A stretch of DNA of 64,000 nt, taken from positions 1 through 64,000 of the forward strand of contig WIXG01000029.1 of NCBI GenBank assembly GCA_009869945.1. Reading direction: 5' to 3'. Shown piece by piece: positions 28,701 to 40,780 of this stretch (positions are counted from its first letter, which is position 1; every line of letters begins with the position of its first letter). The position numbers and the translations under genes are program-made. The stretch comes from Mesaphorura yosii (Eukaryota; Arthropoda; Collembola; Poduromorpha; Tullbergiidae). The notes under the pieces are model-generated. The model was not told the DNA's origin, did not search any database, and saw nothing but the letters and a program-made list of their open reading frames with translations.

Positions 28701-31700
28701 AAATCAACACACTGCAGAGAACACGAAGGTTATTTGCTTGAAATGGTCGGAGTATGTGTAAAATGTGATTATTCTAATGGCGAGGCGAGACGTGATTTAG
28801 CCTCTTTCTGGTATTTATTATCGACGCTTCGAACGAAACAATGGATCCGATTGTGCTTCCGAATAATGACGCGAAGTACGAATTTTGCTGAACCGTTAAA
28901 GTTTGTTCTGACTCTTCTGACATGAAATTCAAACTTCCACTGAAATTACTTTACATTTAGCCCATTTATGTGAATCACGAATTAATTGACACACCATACT
29001 GCATCCTAGCACCATTCCATGTGGTCTCAGAATTAGAGTAACTCTTATTTGCTCTTGTATGAGAGAAACTTGAAAGGGTGGAATAAAAATGCTCCATCGT
29101 CCTGATTTCGTGGACTTGTATAACTAATTTATTTATCTTTCTGCATGCAAAGACGGCACGATTCAATTGAGACTGTGACTCTGTGATAAATTCGTATGAC
29201 ATAACATCCACATAGTACATTTTCGCGCTGAGAGCTTATTTTCACTGCAGTCGCAATTAAAATGCCACACACATTTCGCGATCATCGGGAGAACCGGTTC
29301 CTTGCATAAAGCATTACCGAAACACGATGAAAAAAGGCACAATCCGCTTTTACAATTACCATGTGATAAAAGTCACTCGCCGTTCATTTACATGAGATAG
29401 CAATTAGAATACCATCAGTTTTGGCATTTTTGCCCGTAATCCTGATGAACACTGCGATTTTGTTGCAAAATATAAATCAAAACGTTGCGGTCGTAATTGT
29501 AGTCCAATTTACAAGTTTATTAATTACTTATAAATTATCGTGGTTGCATGTACTCAACATCGTAAACCATGCGTACTTCTAATCAACAAATTAGTATTTT
29601 ATTGTTTGCGACTTTCGCATAAATTATATGACCAGTCTGCCTCGTTTTGTGACTTACAAGTAACATCTGTCATTTGAATAAAACACAAGTTAATTGTTGT
29701 CTTTCTTTCTTGTTTCTGTCCATTAGGGAATATTTACATCAGCGTCGGAATACCTCCATGCAGCCACAGATGGTCGTGTTTACTTCCACCGTGTCATGAT
29801 TGTGATACCACCCATGTGGGACACGAGAGCTTGTGGACGGTCCATTTCAATCAATTCGTACACGTCAAGAAGCAGGACTAATGATGCAGCCATACGAATT
29901 ACCACAGAGCACCCGATCTTCGGGCACCTGCCATGGACTCAGCAATCTAAAGGATGTGGGCTTCCGGGCGACTTCATTTCAATGGGCTATCGTTACGTCT
30001 TGCAGTTCAACGGAACGGGTGGCTCTGCAAATTTGAGCGGCGGTGTTGATGAATCGTCAAGTGACCGAAATAATGATGGATACGGAAACAGCGTTGATGG
30101 CCAGTGGTCGCATGGAAGAAACTCCCCTCGTGGTTTGTCAGACAACACACCGAAAGGTAAGGCTCTCTTAACTAAACTGCTGTATGCAATTGAAATAGGC
30201 AGAGTTGTCGAAAACAACCCGCGTTGACAAATCACAAAATCACAACCTGCGCTGACAACGAGACAGTTCAATCCGACGTTGATACTGACTCATTTTGTGA
30301 ATGCCCGTTCCGTACATGTCACCATGGCGCATTGTGATAGGAGTTCATTAGCAAGGGCGTTGCCGATGGAGATAGCTCTCCATAGAGCCTTTGTCGGAAT
30401 GAGACGACATTCTATCAGGACCAACATGTCCATTCTTTTTAATGAATGCGCTGATGCTGATCTTTCGCTTCTTTAGCCCTAATTTGAATGGTATGACTTC
30501 CTTTTCTTCCAGATCGTGTTTTTGTTCACGAATGGGGCAAGTATCGTTATGGCGTATTTGAAGAAATCGGGTTTCCGAATGATCCAGTCTATCCAGCCGT
30601 CTATTCTGAGAGTGGAAGTGCCGAAACCAAACCGACATCATGTACAAATCACCCTTTACGAGGAAATTGGTAAGTATTTTGTTTTACGCAGGAGCTCGCA
30701 TCTCACATCTCGGATTCTTGATCGAAATGAAACATTTAAACATTTTGCATCGGGTCGGGTCATACATTTCAGGTCGGGAAGCTGTGCAGGTTGGACGCCT
30801 AATTCCAACAACAAAAATTCGACATGCAAGTTCTCTCCGATTACAAACAACCACGAAAACGATCGAGTTACATCCTCCATCATGAGCTTTCCACAAGGTC
30901 GCAATGTTAGAAAATTCTGTGACTCACAAACCCATAACCACCGGGCACCAACAAAACACAATTTCTTGTGCGATCGCAAATCAACGTCTGAAATTATTTA
31001 TGATCACGAAGATTTTCGAGCAGCGCCTTTATTACGGTAAGTCCCTCCCAGTGAAACCTGATTTCGTACGAGTTACGACCCACGCGTGCAGATTGTTACA
31101 GCTTAATGCACTTTCGCTATTAGTGAACACGGCCTGCCTGTCAAATCGATTGCTATGTTATATGTTTTTCCTCATCAAATTTCATCTGTCAGTACCAATT
31201 TCTTTTTGACTCAAGTTCGTGTTTACAGCCTAAACTGGAACACCAGATTACAGATTTTATATATGGTTATGTTTCGACTTGTTTTAGTAACTCATTGATA
31301 ATTATATTTAGTCGTGGCTGGAACATCTTGTAATGGCAAGTTGAATTTTAGCAATGCTTGGCTTGTTTCAAAGCAGGCGATGTGGCTACGATATAGACAC
31401 TCTGTCACCTTTGCGCAAGTGAAATAATTTTCGCCCACCTCGGGATGAGGAAGTGATCAATTTCCCGGCACGATGACAGCTGTCCCCGGGGAACACTATG
31501 CAAGCACGCGTCGACATTGTCTAAAATTATTGTCCCGCTCAACTTTCGCTTTGAATGTACGACTTCGGAAAAGATTCAATGAACAAAGTTACGGCACAAA
31601 TTTTGCAAGTGTTGCAGGATTCTTTGCTCTTCCTCACTGCTTTGTGCATTCTGGTGGGAATTGAGCGGATAAAGTGAATGATAAAAAGCCATAGCCAATA

Positions 31701-34700
31701 AACTCTCAAACCGTAATGCTATTCAAAGACTTAAATATCTTTTGCAATCTTTGCGTGTGTCTAGATTCGAAGAAATAAAGAAAAGTTGTTTCAGCTTCCC
31801 TTTTCTTTACTTAACCTCGCAGAATCAAAAGAAGAAATACGAAGATTCAGTAAACTTTGTGTTTCTCACTTTTAAACTTCTCTTTGCTGGCTGTTTTCTT
31901 GTTTTCGTTCTTTGTGTGCTCCCTTTGCTCGATTGAACTTCTAGTGTCTTGTGGGCCAACTTCTTCTGACACTTTTATGTATTCTTGAGACTTTAGAGGA
32001 AAAGTAAAAAAGACATTCGGAAATTCGAATTACTGCAAACCAAGGAGAGAAGCCTGACGCTTTTGGAGAGAAGAGAAAGCACGGATTAGAGAGCTGAGTT
32101 GAGGAAGTGTTCCTCGCGTGCCCTCGTTTGTTATTGCGCGCGTTTAGAGAAAATAAACCCTCGCCGAGAGAAAGAAGGAAGTTGAATTAAGAGCGAGCTC
32201 GATGATGAAGAACGCAGCGCGGAGAATTAAGTAAAATCACGATGAACTCCACGGTGAAGTTAATTGAAGGTGAAATGTGAATTCTGTGCAGTAAAGCGCA
32301 AGCACTGAACTGGGTTTAAACTTTTGCCTGCCACGAAAAGTATCAATAATTCCCCGTAAATTTAATGTAACAGTGAAGGAAATGGGCAACTCAGGAGCGA
32401 TTCCAATATTCTATACGCACGCACGTGTGTTGCAAAGATCTGTTTCACAGATACCCTTAGCTTATAGTCTATCCCCACTATAAGGAGAGATGTTATGAAT
32501 TAATATGGCAGGAATCTCGAATCTTCTTTAGGTAATGCCGGTTTATGAGGGTTAGAAAATGTCGGCGGCCACAAGCATGGCATAGTTACTCTTGCGCCGT
32601 GTTCTGTCCTATTTTGCTCCGTGAATTGAAACGTATGACTAATCTTGCTTTCTGTATTTTATTCCGAACAGAGATCAGAACATGGGCGTACCACAGACGG
32701 AATTCATTGTCAAGCAAATTACCCAACCCAGATTCGTTTTGCTGGTGGAAGAAACAGGAAACATGAACTTACGGGTAAATATTATTTCAAGAAGTCTAAT
32801 TTTCCTGTCAATTTCTCTGCCTCTAGAAATCCTGTCTTCATCAGCGAATACACTAAAATCCTTTCCTTGTTCCTTCACATTTGACAAGAAACAAGATAAA
32901 GAATCCAAGGAGCGAGTCAAATCAGCTTGTCCAACTTCGTGACATTCTCCCTAATGATTCTGTTTCAAAAAGGGAAATTGTGTATCTACTCATCCCGGCT
33001 AATGAAGTTAGGGGCTCAAATACGCTGGAAAGCGTAAGAAATGTTTGTCCAAGATTGAATCTGAATACGAAGGGCAGAGTCTTATTTTTCCACGGCTGTC
33101 AATTCAACTTACGATAATGTCAACCACTCTTGTTGGTTTTTCCTTCCCAGACCTGTATGCTTAGACATAGATGAGGCTCGCTCCAGATTGACAGGTTTTA
33201 CCATTTACTGATTGACTTGTTTCTCAACAGGATGTATGGAAATTCTTGAAATTGGCGGTGAGGAAGTTTATCAAGTATGACTTGGCTGGTGGCACTGAAA
33301 TTGGAATGATCACAGTGAATTCGAATGACGTTCGGGTCTTGGCCAACATGACTTCACTCCAGTCGCTTACAATCCGTCGCGCGCTGGCTGATAAATTGGC
33401 AAATTATCCGAATGTTGATGGCGGCGGAAATATTGCAATCAGAAGAGGAATATTTCAGGCTGTGGAGGTAATTATTCAAAACTGTCTTTCCATATTTTGA
33501 AATTGCATGTTAATTTGAGCGTTGCAAACGGATAACGCTTTCCTAACCCGCTGATTAATTTGAGACCATTCCGTGGGGCCTTGCCGAGCGTCTATAGTCT
33601 CTCACACTCGCGATCTTCCCCAAACTGCTTCATCGACAGTATTTAGCACTAAAGTTATGTCATTACTTTATGTTAATGATAAAGTATAATTTAGCGGTTT
33701 ATGTTTACATTCAATTTTATATTCCACTTGATTAAAGTTCGACTTCAATATTTCCAGCATGAGAAAGTTTAGTGCTTAGTGTCAGGCGTATTACCACAAT
33801 AACGACCTAATCCACATGCGATCGTGTTAAGCACGGAGAGCAAGAGGCAAAGTCAAAGGATGTTGACTTTTGCAAGAATCCATTAAATATTAAAAGCATG
33901 AGAAACTATACGCAATTTCGTGTTGCAGAGGAAAGTTTAGATGCAAAACGGGATCTTCGCCTTTTGCTTTCGCTGGGCTCGCAAGAGCAAGGTTCAGGAG
34001 CCTTGTGAGAAAGTTGCACCACCGCATATTTTGCGATGATACTTTGCACTTTCTATGTCTTATTACGTAATGTAATATATTTTCACAAATTGAAAATGTT
34101 ATCCAATTACTTTTTTGATGTTGATGTTGAGCGTAGCCTCAGGAAAGTATGTCAACATATCATCATAACGTTGGTATGAGACAAGTTCCTTCCGATGTGC
34201 TTGACAGAGGAACAAAAAGTGAGCCTAGTTCTAGTTCGAGTTCTAGCTTAATATTTAAATTTAAATCGCACGAAATTGGAGTTTCAGTTTCTGCTTCAGT
34301 CAAAGTGCATTTGAGTAGGACAGCACAGCGCACGAGGTGCCAGCGAAGTTAATTTTATCCAGTAACATCCGAAAAGTTTTTAGAATGCGCAAATGATTAA
34401 GCCGTTTGTACCTTGTCTGGTATTACACATCACTCAAACTACTCACTGCGTGAAATCATTCGCAATTCATTTCTGTACCTTAATAATGGCTGGGGCAAAC
34501 TTTTAAGCAAACCGGGAAGTCATTTCATTGCATTTAACGATGCAAGATGAGGCTACACAAATCAAGAGTTAATTAGAATTATCCATTCTCAATTCTTGAC
34601 CAAACGAAATGCAGAAGATTTGTGTCTGACTTTGACACTTGATTGCAGAAAATGAAAGAATGATGATGAGAATGAGTGGTCATTATTTGGACAAGCATCA

Positions 34701-37700
34701 TGCCGATAGTATCTAAGCGCACATTTGCACGCACGCGCACCGGGCATCTCGCACTGAAGAAGCCACATATTCAATTTAGACAGCGAAATAATTTGAACAG
34801 CATGGGTGCAACGGGTGAGCGTGTCATGCATGGAGTAGCGAATTCCACCGTGAATTCAATATCAGCAATGCAAGATAAATATCAACAACAGATTGATTGC
34901 ATTGCAAGCGATACTTGACGTCACAACATCTGAACGAGTCATTGCCACGCTTCGAGTGATCAAGCAGTTTTCTAGCTTGCCCCATGCTGCGTGTAATTGT
35001 CAGTGTCTTCTTTTTACAATCACAAACCCGCTATTGATTGGGTCGAACCAATTGATTTGATTGCGATTTGTTGTACGAGCTCATTAAATGTTTGCATATT
35101 TCGAAGGTAGCCTATTATGGAGCTTGAATGGACTCTGGACTTTTGAAGAAAACGTCTACGCTGGAACTTTTGATTATTGTAAAAAAATTACCACATTACT
35201 GTTTCCAGGTTTTGAAGCGCAATCAGCAACGAGCGGCCGGTTCAGTCATAATTCTGATAAGCCAAGGCACAGTTTCAGCTCTGGACTTGGAAACATCGCT
35301 TGAGTTACTCCGGGAGGAAGAAGTTTCATTGGCGTCTATCGAATATCCTTCATTAAGTAAGTACGAATACTTTGTTGCTGGAGCAGTGGGTGCAATTTTG
35401 TAGCCATTTTAATCTGCGGCCGCGCAACTCCGAACGGTGGAGTACGGTGCTATTGTCGACAGCGAAATGTTTAAAAATTGTAGCTTCAAGCACTTCATTC
35501 AAACCACTTGAAAACAATTGTAAAAAGTGTAGCCAGAAGAAAGTTCCTTGCCTTGCAACTTTTGTTTTTTCTTTGTCGAGTTATACTTTTTGTAATGACG
35601 TTCGAGTAGCTGAGTTTAAGTCGAGGCACACTGCTAAAAAATAAATGGATAAATAAAATCGGCAGAGCCCCAATCGTAAAAGATTCTGTCTGAAGTCCGG
35701 GTCCGGACGGAAGGAGAAGCATCATTAAATATAGCAAAATAAATCCTGACCATACTTTGTGCGCGTGATATTCGTTTTCCATAACTTTCACTTTGTTTCT
35801 GCTCGCAAATAAATTGCAAATGGTACTGTTATTGTTGTTTCGCTTTGTTCTTTCCTTTCCTAACCAGACATCGGAGCTTGTAGTTCACGATTTGTGAATC
35901 AGAAACCTAAAGTAATTCTTTTTCAATCTGATCCGATCTAGCGTTCTGATTCGCAATAGGAATGCTGCCAAAGTTAATATATCGTAATGTAACGTAAATA
36001 ATGATCGCAGAATGGAAGCACTTTCTTTCATTGCTGGACCATTTCTCTGTTGTGCGAACCATGCAGCCGTACTAATGGAAAGCACACACAGTTTCATAGA
36101 GTCAGAAGTCCTGGCTACATATTTTTTAAAAAGGGAAAGTTTAACAAGGTTGAGGAAACACTGCCCGTCACAAAAGGAGACGAGAAATTGTTTGAGTGCT
36201 TTCCTTCCTCTTTCTTGCAAGCATTTTATGTTTAATGCTTGAGGAGAGAATTCTGCCGCAGTTTTGCACATTGAGGCAAAAACCATACTTGTGAGACTCG
36301 TACAAATTCACTGTGGTGCAGTATGCGAAAGTGTATTTGTACTTTTATTTTGCTAACTTGTGAATTTGTTTTTGTGTACGAAGGTGATGGAAAAATTGCG
36401 GCTCTTGCAGAGGGAACTAATGGACCGCACTTCACCATTCGTAAGTTGCATTTCAATATTTCATTTATGCATGAAGAATTTTGTCCAATTTATGCACCCA
36501 AATGCGACTGTAATACATGAAAGGAAAGCATGATTAAGGTTGAAGAAGAATGCAATATGTTTCAATTTTATGTCTTGTCCCTCATACAGGTGAGACTGGA
36601 GTTGGTTCCATGACGCATTTGAGTACGTACATGAATCTCATCAATGCATTGGCTGCAATCCAAAAATTTTACACTGCGGACGTCGTCTCTACGTGGCCAG
36701 TGACGGTATAAAATTAGAGTTTCAGTTTCAGCGCAATTTAGCAATTACAAGCACTTTATATTCATTTTTATGCGTAACTGCAGATTCACCAGATTGAATA
36801 TCGTGGCGATTCTCGTTCGTACATCGAGGCGAACTTCAGCTTTGAGTCCACTGCGGTACAATCGCCAGGAGAGTTCTTCATTTACACGTCAAACCCAAAT
36901 GACCCAAAAATCAACAATGTCGAGTTGATTAGCCCAAATGGTATAAGATACACGACTCAACTATCGGATCTTCACGATATTAACGTCATTAAGATTGATG
37001 CTCTTATAAATGAGGTAAGAAACATGTTGGGGTAATTTGAAAATAAAATGATAATTGGAGATTGCGAAAGATAAGCAAACAGAATAATTTCTGAGTTTAG
37101 TTCATATTTTTATGTTTCGCAACTCACGTGGGTTTTGTTGTGATAATTTTTACCATTTGTTTATTTTACCCAATTTCAGCCTGGCGTGTGGAGGTACAAA
37201 GTAGAAAGATTAGCAGACAGTCATCAGTCACACTTCGTTCAAGTCGTGACCAGAACGACGGCGGAGGACTTACACATTCGACTCTACTCCAACCTTCCCG
37301 AAAATAAGGTTGCGAATCTGAGCGCAACACCTGTCATACTCTACACAGACGTTAGTTTTATTAATGAGATTTAAGCGGGCTTGAAACACTATGAAGAAAG
37401 AATCTGTATTTTGTCAATACGCACAGGTAAAGCGAAAGAATTCTCCCGTAATTGATGCCGATGTGGAGGCTTTGGTCGTGGCTGGCACGAAACGATGGAC
37501 GGTCACTCTTCTGGATAACGGAAACGGAGGTTGGTTGGATGGTATTTAATTTTATTTAATCGAATGAGCAATTGAAGACGTCTTCGTCTTCTCTTTACAG
37601 ACGCCGACGTGACAAAGAATGATGGAGTATATTCAAGATACTTCATTCTTCCTCCCGGGATCAGCTCTTCCCAACTGGAAATCAGTAGCCGAGTAATTGT

Positions 37701-39126
37701 CAACCCGTACAGAGCAAAATTTAGTGTCGTGAGTCAAGACCCTCTGCACGCTTATAACCATCTGCCATGTTGCGGGTCTTTTGTTTCACCGACCGACCCA
37801 AAGCAGCAGTATAAAATTGTACCCTTCGGTGAGAGAATTAGCAACATGCTAAGTCTTCGTGTAGGCGAGAATCCTCCGATGGGATACTATCCACCTGGAC
37901 GAATAGGCGACCTTCGCTTGATATCGACAGACTCATACAATCGAGCGGTCACCATGATGTGGACAGCTCCTGGTGAAGATTACGATCAAGGAATTGTGGC
38001 GTCCTATCAAATATTCTACAGTGTTGACAATTACAATGAAGACTGGAAGTTGCTCTCGGAGTTCACAGCAGACATAGAAGCAGGAATTCAAGACAACACG
38101 ACTGTGAAATTGCCGCACTTTGGACCTTTCCTGTTGGCAATTAGTGCGATAGACTTTTATGGCAAGGCCGGGAAGATTTCCAACATATTACGAGTCGCCG
38201 TGTTCCAACCCGGTAAAGAGCAGCCAAGTGGGCACAGCCAAGGCAATTCCTACGGGATCTCGAGAACGACTCCGTCAACTGAAGAACTGAAAGATTTTGA
38301 TTACTCTATCTATTACTACCTTTACATAATTATCTGCGCAATTGTTGTGATTCTCTTGCTCTCTGCCCTCGTTGTTTTACTCCTTTATTGTCGCAAAATG
38401 GGTTTATCACAAACGAAACCCAGCAAAAATGGAAATGAGGGAAAGATTGCAGCAATTACCGATCCCAAGAGTCCAATCCACTGGTCTGCATCTGAATTGT
38501 TGGGCGAACATGAGAAGAGACACAGTTTGTATGATGGCAGTGGCAGCGCTTCTCCCGGAGAAGGCTCGACAAAATCGAATCACAAGATCATTCAGCATCC
38601 GCATCATTATGTGAATCATGGCCTACAAAATGGCTCGCTGCAACATCATCCGATGCATCTTAATATTGCGGCGCAAGATTTCAACATGGACGGAAACTCA
38701 CCTAGTCGTACCACACAAAGTCCTGCAGATTCGTACGATGACCCGGACAGCCCCACTCCCATTCCAGTTTCTGTAAGGAATCGTCACTTGTCCCCCACTG
38801 AAAGTCCACATGAGATGCCCAACAACATGAGTGGTGCAAATTACTCGCAATCCTCATTACATCCACAATATCGCCAATATCAAGTAACACAGAATAGCAG
38901 CGGGTTTCCTCACCTGAAGGCACCGAACCCTGCGTTAGTGCTTCCTTTGACCCACAATCACTACAGTCATGGTTCCATGAGCGCCAGCAGTAGTACACAC
39001 AGTAGTAATCTTAGTTCTAACAACATGCAGCACGTTCCTCATACGTTAAGGAGCCACTACGATCCTGAAACTCTAGGGTCTACGAATTCAGTAAATAGCA
39101 AAAAGAGAAATATTACGATGGTGTAG
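13740..39126 (+). CDS. Calcium-activated chloride channel regulator (CLCA) family membrane protein
   Basis: Thirteen exons: 13740-13985, 29727-30156, 30513-30669, 30773-31036, 32672-32774, 33231-33467, 35209-35356, 36384-36440, 36590-36705, 36784-37014, 37180-37350, 37427-37529 and 37601-39126. The phases agree and give 1262 residues. Exon 1 holds a signal-peptide-like hydrophobic segment, then the family's NGGYEDIVVTI strand. The N-terminal CLCA domain follows, with FTSASEYLHAAT, the HEW..YRYGVFEE site near residue 231, and SIMSFPQ...FCDSQTHN. A VWA domain spans about residues 380-550. The ectodomain ends before a transmembrane helix at about 992-1018 and a tail of about 240 residues rich in Ser, His and Pro. 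CLCA proteins are secreted or type I membrane proteins that modulate TMEM16-type chloride currents. Here the metalloprotease and MIDAS metal sites are degenerate. Start codons at 13752 and 13785 are alternatives. The family call is firm; the function of this member is unknown. Confidence 0.9.
13986..29726 (+). other. First intron of the CLCA gene (15.7 kb)
   Basis: The donor is CAG|GTGAGC and the acceptor is ATTAG|GG, phase 0. Joining the exons gives LIQNIQ-GIFTSASEYL, the expected order of the CLCA N-terminal domain. I found no convincing nested gene on either strand; the longest open frame is a minus-strand one of 161 codons at 21993-22478 without family features. Regulatory DNA could be here, but none is recognisable. 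Confidence 0.75.
16971..16994. repeat. Short inverted repeat in CLCA intron 1
   Basis: GCCATGCC and GGCATGGC form a perfect 8-bp stem around an 8-base loop. There is no wider symmetry, so it is likely incidental. Confidence 0.4.
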
Positions 39127-39509
39127 GTGATAGAATTACCTTCGCTTCACATAACTTGTTCTGCCGTACACACGCGTTTCTGACCTTAACTAATTTGTAC
39201 CCTGTTTTGTTATCGAGCTTTTACCCAAGTACTTAAATACCATTGCTTTTGGTATATTATCGGTAAGCAAATGCGCTGATGACCTAAGTAGTCAGTGATG
39301 CCCTTTACGTGACAATGAAAATGCAAGACAAGTTGCAACATCAACATGAAATTTTCAACTTTTTATTTAAACGGATTTTATAAGTTCGGTATAACTATAA
39401 TGATCTCATGTAATTTGTATCTGTACAGTAATCGTAAATGTTAACATAATCTATAATCTAAGAATTAATTTATTACTAGCAAATAATTATTAACCCAATG
39501 AAAAAGAAT

Positions 39510-39515
39510 AATAAA
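39510..39515 (+). promoter_or_regulatory. Poly(A) signal of the CLCA gene
   Basis: AATAAA lies 384 bases after the CLCA stop codon. Cleavage expected 10-30 bases on would fall inside the 3' UTR of the opposing SMYD gene. Confidence 0.6.
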
Positions 39516-39526
39516 AAGTGAGGCAA

Positions 39527-39532
39527 TTTATT
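39527..39532 (-). promoter_or_regulatory. Poly(A) signal of the SMYD gene
   Basis: TTTATT on the plus strand reads AATAAA on the minus strand, 70 bases past the SMYD stop codon. It interleaves with the CLCA poly(A) signal 12 bases away. Confidence 0.55.
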
Positions 39533-39601
39533 TGCCATAAGTCAGACTCTCAGCTCAGTCTTACTAATTTTAATGTCACATTGGAAGGAATCCGGATCAG
39601 T

Positions 39602-40780
39602 TCATTTCACACCTCGATTTGGGCGGCGTTGGCGCTTAAGTTCTTCTTGACGATGGTCTCTTTGAGCTTGAACTATTTTTACGTATTCCCTGTAGTCGTA
39701 ATGTCGGGGGCCAAATGTCGTTAGAACATGGCGGCCGATTTCTTGCATCAACTCTTTGTACTTATCTTCTGGAAGCTTGAGTAGGTCCTGTGACCAAGCG
39801 ATCACGTTCAAAAGACGAATGAATTGGTTGGCAATGCGGTCATCATACTCATTGTATATTTGTCTGAGCATCCCCAAAATAGTGTTGTGTTTGTTGATTG
39901 CCTCCGAAAATGACATCCGCTGGAAGTACTTGTTCAGCTCCATTTCTTCAATTAATTTGCTGAGTTTCACATAATTCACCTTCGAGTCAGCTTCAGTTTC
40001 ACACGTGATGCAGTGGCACTCGAAGTGATATCGCTCCTTCAGTAACGCTTGCCGATCCTGCTTTCCCCCGTGCTCCGCGATGTAGCTGATGTAGATTTCT
40101 TCTCCTTGCGATATTTGTGCAGTGGCTCGAATAGTCATCTCAGTGCCCCCATAAGTGCAGAAGAAAGCGTTTGGCTTGCAGCTGTGGTTGAAAATTGACT
40201 GCTCAATGTAAATTCCGCTTCCAAGCACTTTTGTTTGGCCATCATTGTAGACCCGATGTGAATTAGTTTTGTAGACGCTGAACAATTCCATCATATGGTC
40301 GACGGATGCTCTAACGGAGTCTTCTTTCATTTCCAAGTGCATCCTTGTCAGTTCTAGGGCAAGAGCAAGAGATGTCTCCTTTTCTGTATGTGAAGCCAGG
40401 TCCTTGAAGGTCCGTTCAGAGCCATCAACCATTTTATGCTGCTTGTCCATTAGCGATGGATTCTGACAGAATGCGGCGACCATACGAAATACAATCAGCT
40501 TCACGCCAGCATTCGGACCATTAGGACAGCACCCACGGTAGCAGCCTGATTTACATTCAGACTTGTGAGCAAAATTCCAGTCTTCGCCCTGGCACTTTTT
40601 GTCGCAATAATATGCCAACCCGCACTGTGCACATTTCTTAAGGTGGTAACTTTCCTTCAAGCAATTGGTGCACACTTGGCCGATCTTTTCTCTCTCCACG
40701 AACTTAAGTAGCGGTTCACAAGTTTGTATTGCATCACCAGGTTTGTAGTCATGTACGGCCAAAGTCGGACAGGTCGCCAT
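39602..40780 (-). CDS. SET and MYND domain protein (SMYD family), putative lysine methyltransferase
   Basis: A single uninterrupted exon encodes 392 residues. The start at 40780 is the first ATG in frame; a stop codon lies in frame 45 bases upstream. A complete MYND zinc finger occupies residues 37-76, with paired Cys at 37/40, 50/53 and 59/63 and the final His72/Cys76. The SET core has NHSCKPN at 198-204, GEEIYISYI near 221-230, and a post-SET Cys cluster (ECHCITC) near 251-256, followed by a helical C-terminal domain. SMYD proteins methylate lysines on histones or cytosolic proteins. The N-terminal strand aligns from the LAV...KPGD region onward, but the usual GxG SAM-binding motif that precedes it is missing. 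The gene is convergent with CLCA. The subfamily (SMYD3-like or an arthropod-specific branch) is not certain. Confidence 0.88.
   Translation of the reverse strand: MATCPTLAVHDYKPGDAIQTCEPLLKFVEREKIGQVCTNCLKESYHLKKCAQCGLAYYCDKKCQGEDWNFAHKSECKSGCYRGCCPNGPNAGVKLIVFRMVAAFCQNPSLMDKQHKMVDGSERTFKDLASHTEKETSLALALELTRMHLEMKEDSVRASVDHMMELFSVYKTNSHRVYNDGQTKVLGSGIYIEQSIFNHSCKPNAFFCTYGGTEMTIRATAQISQGEEIYISYIAEHGGKQDRQALLKERYHFECHCITCETEADSKVNYVKLSKLIEEMELNKYFQRMSFSEAINKHNTILGMLRQIYNEYDDRIANQFIRLLNVIAWSQDLLKLPEDKYKELMQEIGRHVLTTFGPRHYDYREYVKIVQAQRDHRQEELKRQRRPNRGVK

Noticed and set aside
37933-38998. Minus-strand open frames under the last CLCA exon
   Set aside because: They are shadows of a strong 1.5-kb coding exon with clear CLCA features on the plus strand.
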